Assembly: GCF_001403795.1 (NCBI RefSeq)
Contig: NZ_CXSU01000011.1
Location: forward strand, 746,247-810,246
Length of the DNA: 64,000 bases
Reading direction: 5' to 3'
From: Jannaschia donghaensis
GTDB lineage: Bacteria; Pseudomonadota; Alphaproteobacteria; Rhodobacterales; Rhodobacteraceae
In this document: positions 36,912-43,968 of the stretch, piece after piece
Layout: every line of letters begins with the position of its first letter
Numbering within the stretch: the stretch's first letter is position 1
Notes under the pieces: generated by a model
Seen by the model: only the letters and a program-made list of their open reading frames with translations
Database searches by the model: none
What the model was told of the DNA's origin: nothing
Translations under genes and position numbers: made by a program

Positions 36912-37556
36912 ATGACGATCCGACATCCGATACCCGACGACCTGCTGATGGGATATGCGGCCGGTCACCTTCCGCCATCCCACGATCTTATGGTTGCGAC
37001 CGCCGTCTCTCTGGATGACGACGCGCGGGCGCGCCTTGCCGGATTCGAAGCCGTAGGAGGTGCCCTTCTGGACGAAGCGGAGGCGGTGTCGTTGGACGAC
37101 GGATCGCTGGATGCGGTGATGGCGCGGCTGAAGGGGGGGACCCCGGATCCGGTTTCACCGGCCGGGACGGTCGACGACGTGCTGCCGGCACCCCTGCGCG
37201 ATGCGGTGGGCGGCGGCCTGAGCGACGTGCGATGGAAATCCGCCGGCTTGGGCGTCCGGCAGGCCGTTCTGGGGGCGGACGAAGGGGGGACCGTCCGGCT
37301 GCTGTCGATTCCGGCCGGGCAGGCGATGCCCGATCACGGGCATCACGGCGCGGAATTCACGCTGGTGGTTCAGGGCGCGTTCATCGATGCCGGTCGCCGG
37401 TTCGGGCGCGGTGACATGGAAGTGGCCGATGCGCAGACCGAACATCAACCGGTCGCCGCCGCCGGGGAGGATTGCATCTGTCTGGTGGTGACCGATGCGC
37501 CGCTGAAATTCTCGGGCCTTTTACCGCGGATCGCCCAACGGTTCCTGAAAATCTGA
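36912..37556 (+). CDS. chrR: ChrR-type anti-sigma factor with degenerate zinc site in the anti-sigma domain
   Basis: The 214-residue protein has the two-domain layout of ChrR: an N-terminal anti-sigma domain (about 1-85; MTIRHPIPDDLLMGYAAGHL) and a C-terminal cupin (about 110-200). In R. sphaeroides ChrR the anti-sigma domain binds zinc through H6, H31, C35 and C38 (from memory). Here these positions are P6, A31, D35 and A38 (segment VATAVSLDDDARARL), so all four ligands are gone, although H5 remains. The cupin keeps its probable metal ligands (DHGHHGAEFTLVVQGAF and TEHQP). It is encoded one base after rpoE. It may bind sigma-E without zinc, or be weakened. Confidence 0.9.
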   Translation: MTIRHPIPDDLLMGYAAGHLPPSHDLMVATAVSLDDDARARLAGFEAVGGALLDEAEAVSLDDGSLDAVMARLKGGTPDPVSPAGTVDDVLPAPLRDAVGGGLSDVRWKSAGLGVRQAVLGADEGGTVRLLSIPAGQAMPDHGHHGAEFTLVVQGAFIDAGRRFGRGDMEVADAQTEHQPVAAAGEDCICLVVTDAPLKFSGLLPRIAQRFLKI

Positions 37557-37565
37557 CGGAGCTTC

Positions 37566-38057
37566 GCCGACTGGCTTGTCTTTGTGGGGGTCTGGACACT
37601 TTTCGTCACCTCGCCGGGTCCCAAAGCTGTCAATTGCATCCTGACGGCGTTAAATGCCGGCTTCCTGCGTGCCTTTTGGGGCGTCGCGGCGGTCCTGTTT
37701 CAGGCGATGCTGTTCCTGACGCTGGCCGGATTGGGCGTGATAGCCTTACTGGTGTCGGCAATGCAAACGATCTTTCTGCGGGCCTTCGCCATTGCGACCC
37801 TGAACGCCAAGCCGGTCGCCGGAGACCTTGCCGCAGTCACGCAATTCGCCGCGATGGATGTCCTGATCTGGGCGCAGATGTCGGTCATCGTGCCGACGGC
37901 CCTGACGCTGACAGCGCTCAGCTACACCGGGTGGTGTGCCCTGGGGGGCGGCTGGGTCGCCGGGCGCTGGGCGTGGTCGCAAGCACGTCGCTGCGGCGGG
38001 TTTTGGCCTGAAGCTTCGTACTTTGCGGTGTTCTGCTGCCCGCCCTGTGGCTGGCTG
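37566..38057 (+). pseudogene. LysE/RhtB-family exporter remnant
   Basis: The reading frame directly after chrR (same frame, 3' of its stop) shows the LysE N-terminus (WTLFVTSPGPKAVNCILTAL, then FWGVAAVLFQAMLFLTLAGLG) and the LysE second half (IFLRAFAIATLNAKPVAGDL, IVPTALTLTALSYTG). About 50 residues expected between the two parts, including the first transmembrane hairpin loop and the linker, are missing, and no good start codon or ribosome site remains (a GTG at 37584 is inside the conserved part). The 3' end runs into the convergent creA. This stretch therefore holds a decayed amino-acid exporter and no intact gene. Confidence 0.65.
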
Positions 38058-38528
38058 TCAGTCGGCCAAGGTCGCGTTGTAGAGCGGCACGGTCGAGATC
38101 GACATTTTCGCCGACCCCTCGGTCAGTTCCTGCGCGTGGGCGATATAAATCAGCGTCTGGTTCGCTTCGTCGAAGATGCGCTTGATGCGCAGCGACTTCA
38201 AAATGATCGACCGACTTTCGCGGAACACCTGCTCCCCGTCTTCCGACAGGTCGATGTCTCCGACCTTGATCGGCCCGGTCTGGCGGCACGCAATGGAGGC
38301 GTTTGACGGATCCTCGAACCAATTGCCATTCGACAGACGATCAATCAGGGACCGGTCGAAATAGGCGACGTGGCAGGTCACGCCTTCCACTTTGGGGTCC
38401 CGGATGGCGTCGATGATGATGTCGTTTCCGACCCAATCGACGCCCACCTCGCCCACCTGTTCGGCGGTTGCGGAAAGGGTCGACAGCGTACCGAAGACGA
38501 CGGCGGCGAGAATATTAATTGATTTCAT
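38058..38528 (-). CDS. creA: CreA-family protein
   Basis: The 156-residue protein has a signal peptide (MKSINILAAVVFGTLSTLSATA) and the CreA domain: VGVDWVGNDIIIDAIRDPKVEGVTCHVAYFDR, SNASIACRQTGPI and the C-terminal RIFDEANQTLIYIAH. CreA is a periplasmic protein of unknown function, named from the E. coli cre locus. The ATG at 38528 begins the signal peptide; the upstream frame to 38681 lacks similarity. It is divergent from the dienelactone hydrolase gene. Confidence 0.9.
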   Translation of the reverse strand: MKSINILAAVVFGTLSTLSATAEQVGEVGVDWVGNDIIIDAIRDPKVEGVTCHVAYFDRSLIDRLSNGNWFEDPSNASIACRQTGPIKVGDIDLSEDGEQVFRESRSIILKSLRIKRIFDEANQTLIYIAHAQELTEGSAKMSISTVPLYNATLAD

Positions 38529-38617
38529 GCGACGGAACGCGCGATTTACGACGTGGGTTCCATGGGCGGTGCGTGGCACGGTCCTGCCGGCAACGCCAAA
38601 CAAAAGGGATGATGACC

Positions 38618-39505
38618 ATGACTCGTATGACCGCCAAGGATTTCGATCAGGATCTGCTCGACCTGTATGATTTTTATGCACATGGAAAGATCACCAAGCG
38701 CGAATTTCTGGACCGTGCCGGCAAATGGGCCGTCGGTGGCGTGACCGCCGCGGCGATCCTGGCGTCGATGTCGCCAAACTATGCCTTGGCCCAGCAGATC
38801 GCGGAAGACGATGCCGATATCGAAGGGGAGGATATCGTCTATCCGTCGCCCAACGGACATGGAGAGGTGAACGGATATCTTGTCCGTCCCGCCGCATCCG
38901 AAAATCCGCCCGCGACGGTTCTGGTCGTGCACGAGAACCGGGGCCTGAACCCTTATATTCGCGATGTGGCGCGCCGTGTGGCAAAGGCGGGTTTCATCGC
39001 GTTGGCCCCCGACGGGCTGACGTCCGTGGGCGGCTATCCCGGCAACGACGACGAGGGACGGGAGCTGCAGCGCACGGTCGACGGCGAGAAGCTGATGAAC
39101 GACTTTTTCGCGGGCTACGAATATCTTGCCGCGCTGGAGGGAACGAACGGCAAGGTGGGGGCGACCGGCTTTTGCTATGGCGGTGGCGTGGTCAATGCGC
39201 TGGCCGTCGCCTATCCGGAGTTGGCGGCGGGCGTGCCGTTCTATGGCCGTCAGGCCAGCGCCGAAGACGTCCCCAAGATCGAGACACCGCTTCTGTTCCA
39301 ATACGCGGCGCTCGACAGCCGCATCAACGCGGGCTGGCCCGAAATGCAGAAAGCGTTGGAGGCCAACGACAAGGTCTACGAAGCCGCAATCTGGCCCGAC
39401 GTGAACCACGGCTTCCACAACGATACGACACCCCGCTATGACGCGGAAACGGCCGAAGCCGCGTGGGACAAAACGATCGCATGGTTCCGGGTCTATCTGG
39501 CCTAA
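38618..39505 (+). CDS. Dienelactone hydrolase family protein, exported
   Basis: About 295 residues (in-frame ATGs at 38609 and 38612 would add 2-3). The N-terminus has a helical region with KREFLDRAGKWAVGGVTAAAILA, a Tat-like or anchored leader, then the alpha/beta-hydrolase domain. The catalytic triad is visible: nucleophile Cys in TGFCYGGGVVNAL, Asp in AALDSRINAGW and His in DVNHGFHND. The oxyanion region is VVHENRGLNPYIRD. The physiological ester or lactone is unknown. Confidence 0.9.
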   Translation: MTRMTAKDFDQDLLDLYDFYAHGKITKREFLDRAGKWAVGGVTAAAILASMSPNYALAQQIAEDDADIEGEDIVYPSPNGHGEVNGYLVRPAASENPPATVLVVHENRGLNPYIRDVARRVAKAGFIALAPDGLTSVGGYPGNDDEGRELQRTVDGEKLMNDFFAGYEYLAALEGTNGKVGATGFCYGGGVVNALAVAYPELAAGVPFYGRQASAEDVPKIETPLLFQYAALDSRINAGWPEMQKALEANDKVYEAAIWPDVNHGFHNDTTPRYDAETAEAAWDKTIAWFRVYLA

Positions 39506-39547
39506 CGGCGCCACATTTTCGTCCTGCCGAAGGGATAGGACGCGGGG

Positions 39548-39796
39548 ATGTTCTTCTTCCTCGCGTTCCAATCCTGCGTTTTCGCCGCCTGGGCGGTCGT
39601 GTCGGCGGGCATCCTGATGGGGATGGCGGGGCGCGCTGTCTCTGGTGACATGCAGACGTCCGACGGGTCATCGTCGGCGCTGCGCGATTATCTGACCGAT
39701 CCGATGACCGCCCTGCGTCGGCGTGTCTGGCTGGGGCTGACCCCCGTTCTTCTGATCTGTCTTGCGACGACGGGCGTCATCGTCGCGACCGTCTGA
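39548..39796 (+). CDS. Small two-helix membrane protein
   Basis: The frame encodes 82 residues with hydrophobic segments at about 3-30 and 60-80, separated by a polar loop (SGDMQTSDGSSSALRDYLTD). AGGACGCGGGG precedes the ATG. I do not recognise a family. It lies between the dienelactone hydrolase and the RluA synthase, on the same strand. Confidence 0.6.
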   Translation: MFFFLAFQSCVFAAWAVVSAGILMGMAGRAVSGDMQTSDGSSSALRDYLTDPMTALRRRVWLGLTPVLLICLATTGVIVATV

Positions 39797-39832
39797 CTGG
39801 TGCCTGTGGCGGTGGCGCGGTAAGCGCGCCGG

Positions 39833-40486
39833 ATGACCGGACCTTCGACTCCCTACGATCCGCCGACCGGACCGATCCCCGTGATCCACCGCGACGATCA
39901 CCTGCTTGTCGTCGACAAACCTCATGGCTTGCTGTCGGTGCCGGGCCGGGGGGAGCATCTGGCCGATTGCCTGCTGTCCCGATTGGCAGATGATTTCCCC
40001 GAAGTGCTGCTCTGCCACCGACTGGACCGGGACACCTCGGGCATCATGATCTTCGCTCTGACCAAGGAAGGTCAGCGCAAGATCGGGCGAATGTTCGAGG
40101 TCAAACGGATCAAGAAGCGCTACGTCGCGCGCGTCGCCGGCGCGGTGGCGGACCCGGCGGGAACCATCGACCTTCCCCTAATCGTCGACTGGCCGAACCG
40201 CCCGTTGCAGCACGTGAACCACGAGACCGGCAAGAACGCGGTCACCGATTGGCAGCGCATCGCGCTGGAGGATGGAACCACCCGGATGCGCCTGATGCCG
40301 CGCACCGGGCGCAGCCATCAACTGCGGGTGCATATGCTGGAACTTGGCCATCCAATTCTGGGGGATCCGTTTTATTCAGACGATCACGCCGACTGGCCGC
40401 GCATGATGCTGCACGCCGAGGGTCTGAAGTTCGAACACCCCATCACCGGTCAGGTCATGCGGCTGGACGCGCCCTGTCCGTTCTGA
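39833..40486 (+). CDS. RluA-family pseudouridine synthase
   Basis: The 217-residue enzyme converts uridine to pseudouridine in rRNA and/or tRNA. The catalytic motif CHRLDRDTSGIMIFALT contains the conserved aspartate. Other hallmarks are LLVVDKPHGLLSVPGRG, KRYVARVAG and the C-terminal RTGRSHQLRVHMLELGHPILGDPFY. It lacks an S4 domain, like E. coli RluA. The exact RNA target is not deducible. Confidence 0.93.
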   Translation: MTGPSTPYDPPTGPIPVIHRDDHLLVVDKPHGLLSVPGRGEHLADCLLSRLADDFPEVLLCHRLDRDTSGIMIFALTKEGQRKIGRMFEVKRIKKRYVARVAGAVADPAGTIDLPLIVDWPNRPLQHVNHETGKNAVTDWQRIALEDGTTRMRLMPRTGRSHQLRVHMLELGHPILGDPFYSDDHADWPRMMLHAEGLKFEHPITGQVMRLDAPCPF

Positions 40487-40492
40487 CGGGCT

Positions 40493-40615
40493 TTACTGCG
40501 CGGTGACTGGATTGGTCGGCACCGGGCCCGGCTCCATCATGGTTTGTGCGGCGAGTCCGGAGGCGAGAAGCATGAACGCGCAAAGCACGAGCGCGAAAAC
40601 GGTTGCGGGCTGCAT
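40493..40615 (-). CDS. Small secreted peptide
   Basis: A 40-residue frame with an N-terminal hydrophobic signal-like stretch (ATVFALVLCAFMLLASGLAAQ) and a short Pro/Thr/Met tail. AAGGA lies about 10 bases before the ATG at 40615. It ends 6 bases from the convergent rluA gene. No family recognised; it could be a membrane micropeptide. Confidence 0.4.
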   Translation of the reverse strand: MQPATVFALVLCAFMLLASGLAAQTMMEPGPVPTNPVTAQ

Positions 40616-40816
40616 GATGATTCGTCCTTCAGACGGGCGTGTCGTGTCGACCGTCCCATATGCCCGCGCGGACTCCGCGTGCAATACGCGTAATGTGTGA
40701 AATGCCGCACGACGGCGTGTGACCAGCATTCGGTCCGACGGGCGACGGCGTCTGGAAAACCGGGGACTGGGTCCCTAGGTTGCAGACGACACCGTTCCCA
40801 GGAGGAGGCATAGCCC

Positions 40817-41473
40817 ATGTCCTTGCGCATCAACCAAACCGTCCCCGATTTCCACGCCGAGACCAGCGAAGGTCCGATCGACTTTCACGATTTCATCGGC
40901 GATCACTGGACCATCCTGTTCAGCCATCCGAAGGATTTCACCCCCGTCTGCACGACCGAATTCGGAGCCGTGGCACAGCTGAGCGACGAGTGGGAGAAGC
41001 GCGGAGTGAAGGTCATCGGGATTTCCGTCGATGGCGTCGAGGATCACCGCAAATGGAAAAGCGACATCGGAACGTTCGCCGGAACGCCTGCGACCTTCCC
41101 GATCATCGCCGACGAAGGGCTGGAGATTTCCAAGGCCTACGACATGCTGCCCGCCGACGCCTATTTGCCCGACGGGCGCACGCCCAACGATACGGCGACG
41201 GTGCGCTCGGTCTACATCATCGGGCCGGACAAGCAGCTTAAGCTGTCGATGACCTATCCGATGAACGTCGGGCGTAACTTCGCCGAAATCCTGCGCGCCG
41301 TCGACGCGCTTCAGGCCGCCGCCAAGCACGGCATCGCGATGCCCGCCAACTGGGAAAAGGGTCGCGATGTGGTCATTCCGGCGACGGTCAGCAACGAGGA
41401 TGCCAAGGCGAAGTTCGGCGAATTCACGACGCATTTCCCGTACCTGCGCACGACCAAGGACCCTTCGGCCTGA
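40817..41473 (+). CDS. 1-Cys peroxiredoxin (Prx6 type)
   Basis: The 218-residue enzyme reduces hydroperoxides. The peroxidatic site is FSHPKDFTPVCTTEFG with Cys45; no other cysteine exists in the protein, so it must use an external thiol. The Prx6-type C-terminal domain is present (IAMPANWEKGRDVVIPATVS). A very strong ribosome site (AGGAGGAGG) precedes the ATG. The MarR regulator is convergent, with only 2 bases between stops. Confidence 0.95.
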   Translation: MSLRINQTVPDFHAETSEGPIDFHDFIGDHWTILFSHPKDFTPVCTTEFGAVAQLSDEWEKRGVKVIGISVDGVEDHRKWKSDIGTFAGTPATFPIIADEGLEISKAYDMLPADAYLPDGRTPNDTATVRSVYIIGPDKQLKLSMTYPMNVGRNFAEILRAVDALQAAAKHGIAMPANWEKGRDVVIPATVSNEDAKAKFGEFTTHFPYLRTTKDPSA

Positions 41474-41475
41474 TT

Positions 41476-41892
41476 TCAGGTCAGACGGTCGAGCAGTGTC
41501 TTCGCCACGCGGGCGAAGGCGGCGCGATCTTCCTTGGGAATGCCGTCGAACAGGTTCGACAGGCCGTCCGTGCGCACCGCGCGGGCGGCCTTTACGTTGT
41601 CGCGGGCATGATCGTTGAGCCGGATGACAGTCTTGCGCCGGTCCGTCGGATGGCGTTCGCGCGCCAGCAGGCCCTCGGCCTCCAGCTGATCCACGAGGCC
41701 TGTCACGGCTTGAGGGGAGACATGCAGATGGGTCGCCAAATCGCGCATGGTGGACGGGCCTTCGTCGGCCAGGCACGCCAGCAGGGCCACCCGCGGACCG
41801 CGGTCGGTACCGCTGCCCTGGGTCCGGCGCAGGGCCGGTGCAAGGCGGTCGATGAGATCGGCGAGATGCTTGGGGGAAGATGGTTTTGCCAT
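41476..41892 (-). CDS. MarR-family transcriptional regulator
   Basis: The 138-residue protein has a winged-helix domain: GPRVALLACLADEGPSTMRDLATHLHVSPQAVTGLVDQLEAEGLL, then the wing RERHPTDRRKTVIRLN. The flanking helices would form the dimer interface. The ATG at 41892 fits family length; upstream in-frame sequence to 42045 has no similarity. There is no cysteine typical of OhrR sensors. Its targets are unknown; the nearby peroxiredoxin is a candidate by proximity only. Confidence 0.9.
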   Translation of the reverse strand: MAKPSSPKHLADLIDRLAPALRRTQGSGTDRGPRVALLACLADEGPSTMRDLATHLHVSPQAVTGLVDQLEAEGLLARERHPTDRRKTVIRLNDHARDNVKAARAVRTDGLSNLFDGIPKEDRAAFARVAKTLLDRLT

Positions 41893-41959
41893 GACCACAG
41901 GTTGAAGCTGCGGTGACGAAACGTCAAGGGATTGAGAATCGCTCTCGCAGGGATGCGTC

Positions 41960-42610
41960 TCAGGCCCAGCGAAGCGGAGTGGGCGGTGGTCCGTCAGCAT
42001 AGTCGATACGCAGAACACCGCGGGGCGACGGGTCGGTTGCCGCACCGGACCGATGCAGAAGCAACATCGACATCACGAGGATATCGCCCGGTTCCGCGGT
42101 GCAGGTGACGACCGGGCAGGCCTGCGCCGTCGCCTCGGCCTCTGCGGCGGGCACCAGACCCTTCCGATGGCTGCCGACTGCGATCTGCATCGCGCCGTTC
42201 TCCGTCGTATGATGATCAAGATGTAGGCGGACGAAAAGCATCCGACACAGACAGTCTGCGTCGGGTTCACAGTGCCACACTGCGCCCTTGCGCGACCAGT
42301 TCGTGACCGGGGCCGACGCGTCTTTGTCGCGCACGGCGATGATCCGGTCCTGATGCCACGGGACGCCTCAGTTCACCCCATCTTCCTTGGCAAAGCTGAC
42401 AAGGCGGACGGGCCGTGATCGTGCATGGGGTGCAGGAAAGGACGTGATCCAAGGACCGCCGCTCACGGCCTGAAACAACGGGCTGTGGCGAGGCACCCGC
42501 GCGCCCGGACGCTTATCCGTTGCGGCAAGGTCGTGCAGTTGACCGACCGTTTCGGTTGGGACGGCACCCCGAATCCAAGTGTAGCCGTCGCGGTCAAAGT
42601 CATCCATCAT
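41960..42610 (-). pseudogene. Phytanoyl-CoA dioxygenase-family gene interrupted by one in-frame stop
   Basis: Two halves lie in the same frame. The N-terminal half ends ...SFAKEDGVN at a TGA (42370-42368) and the downstream half continues GVPWHQDRIIAVRD without a frame change. PWHQD is the Fe(II)-binding HxD motif of the PhyH family, and related proteins usually have Trp at the stop position (NWxVPWHQD), so a TGG-to-TGA change is the simplest explanation. The C-terminal half keeps the distal histidine region (GDILVMSMLLLHRSG) and the 2-oxoglutarate-binding Arg-like ending. Read-through would give about 216 residues. Substrate unknown. Confidence 0.8.
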
Positions 42611-42656
42611 AAGATGATGATTGGGTCGCGCGTGACGGCACCGCAAGGCGCAAACG

Positions 42657-42685
42657 AAAAGGCCGCCCCCGGAGGAGCGGCCCTT
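42657..42685 (-). terminator. Intrinsic terminator after rpmJ
   Basis: On the minus strand AAGGGCCGC pairs with GCGGCCTTT (one wobble) around an 11-base loop and is followed by a T-run (TTTT). It begins about 23 bases after the rpmJ stop, as expected for its terminator. Confidence 0.75.
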
Positions 42686-42707
42686 CGATGTGCAAGCTGC
42701 AGCCGCT

Positions 42708-42833
42708 TCAGCCTTGGCGGGCCTTGAAGCGGGGCTGCGTCTTGTTGATCACGTAGACCCGGCCCTTGCGGCGCACGACGCGACAGTCGCGATGGCGGTT
42801 CTTCAGCGACCGGAGGGAATTGCGAACCTTCAT
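42708..42833 (-). CDS. rpmJ: 50S ribosomal protein L36, 41-residue form
   Basis: A 41-residue basic protein: [17 protein letters not shown], then [21 protein letters not shown] and RQG. This is the longer L36 type usual in alphaproteobacteria, which has a single cysteine and lacks the zinc-binding set of short L36. AGGAG lies 7 bases before the ATG. A terminator follows. Confidence 0.95.
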   Translation of the reverse strand: MKVRNSLRSLKNRHRDCRVVRRKGRVYVINKTQPRFKARQG

Positions 42834-42900
42834 GGCTGCTCTCCTGCTCTGCGGGGGTGACGCCCCGGGTTGGTATGTGCCCCGGATCCGGGGCGGTGAA

Positions 42901-42975
42901 TGGTGGGCGATACTGGGATCGAACCAGTGACCCCTTCGATGTCAACGAAGTGCTCTACCGCTGAGCTAATCACCC
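42901..42975 (-). tRNA. tRNA-Val (GAC)
   Basis: On the minus strand the acceptor arms GGGTGAT and ATCGCCC pair (one wobble). The anticodon arm CTTCG-TTGACAT-CGAAG gives anticodon GAC, which reads GUC/GUU valine codons. The T arm contains GGTTCGATCC. The CCA end is encoded (TGG at 42901-42903 on the + strand). Confidence 0.97.
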
Positions 42976-43107
42976 GTCACGATGGGGCGAAGCATGTCGA
43001 CCCGTCGATTGGTGGGCGGTGGATAGTGGCTTTCACAATGGCGCGCAAGGGGGCTTTCCGCAGTTTGTGCAACGCACTATCTTGCCCGGCAAGGAGCTTT
43101 TGCCCGC

Positions 43108-43965
43108 ATGCCCAGAGAACCGTTTTTACTGACGATGCCCAAGCGCGTCACTGCGCCGATCGTGGTGGCGTCGCCTCATTCGGGGCGCGACTACGACGCG
43201 GCATTCATGGATACGACCGTTCTCGACCAGGGTCGTATCCGGTCGTCCGAAGACGCCTATGTCGACATGCTGGTCGAAGGTGTGCCGCATCTGGGCGTGC
43301 CGCTTCTGGCGGCGGGGATGCCACGCGCGTTTCTCGATCTCAATCGCGCAGCTGAGGAGTTGGACCCGGCCGTCATCCACAATGTTCCGCGCGGGACGAC
43401 GAATCCACGCGTCAGCTCGGGACTGGGGGTGATTCCCCGCGTCGTCGCGCAGGGGCGCGCCATCTATCGCGGCAAGATCAGCCGGGCCGAAGCGCGTCAC
43501 CGGATCGAAGGGTTCTGGCGACCCTATCACACCAAACTGGATGAATTGCTGACCACGGCCCACGACACGTTCGGACGGGCAATCCTGCTGGATTGCCATT
43601 CGATGCCGCACGAGGCGATCGCGACGTCCGGACCGCAGGGCCGCCATGCGGAGATCGTGCTGGGCGACAGGTTCGGATCCTCGGCCGCCACCGACCTGGT
43701 CGATGTCCTGGAGCAGGTGTTCCAGGATCTGGGGTTTCGCGTCGCGCGCAACGCCCCCTTCGCGGGGGCTTATGTTACGCAGGCCTACGGCCGGCCGGAG
43801 CGGGGCCGTCACGCCATCCAGATCGAGATCGATCGTTCGCTGTATCTCAACGAGGATCTTGTCGAACGGACGGCCAATTTCGGTGCCGTCCGAAACCTGA
43901 TGACCGAGGCGGTTGCCCAGTTCGCCGCCGAAGTCAGGGGCCCTAAAGATTTGGCCGCCGAATAG
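43108..43965 (+). CDS. N-formylglutamate amidohydrolase family protein
   Basis: The 285-residue protein has the family motifs VASPHSGRDY, with the N-terminal metal histidine, DLNRAAEELDP, and ILLDCHSMPHEA, with further metal ligands. Members hydrolyse N-formylglutamate in histidine degradation (HutG type 2) or related amides. No other hut gene is nearby, so the substrate is uncertain. AAGGAG lies about 11 bases before the ATG. Its stop is 3 bases from the convergent dinB stop. Confidence 0.88.
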   Translation: MPREPFLLTMPKRVTAPIVVASPHSGRDYDAAFMDTTVLDQGRIRSSEDAYVDMLVEGVPHLGVPLLAAGMPRAFLDLNRAAEELDPAVIHNVPRGTTNPRVSSGLGVIPRVVAQGRAIYRGKISRAEARHRIEGFWRPYHTKLDELLTTAHDTFGRAILLDCHSMPHEAIATSGPQGRHAEIVLGDRFGSSAATDLVDVLEQVFQDLGFRVARNAPFAGAYVTQAYGRPERGRHAIQIEIDRSLYLNEDLVERTANFGAVRNLMTEAVAQFAAEVRGPKDLAAE

Positions 43966-43968
43966 GAT

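Noticed and set aside
40817-41892. MarR gene as an OhrR-type peroxide sensor of the peroxiredoxin
   Set aside because: The genes are convergent, the regulator has no N-terminal sensing cysteine, and no palindrome is seen upstream of the peroxiredoxin.
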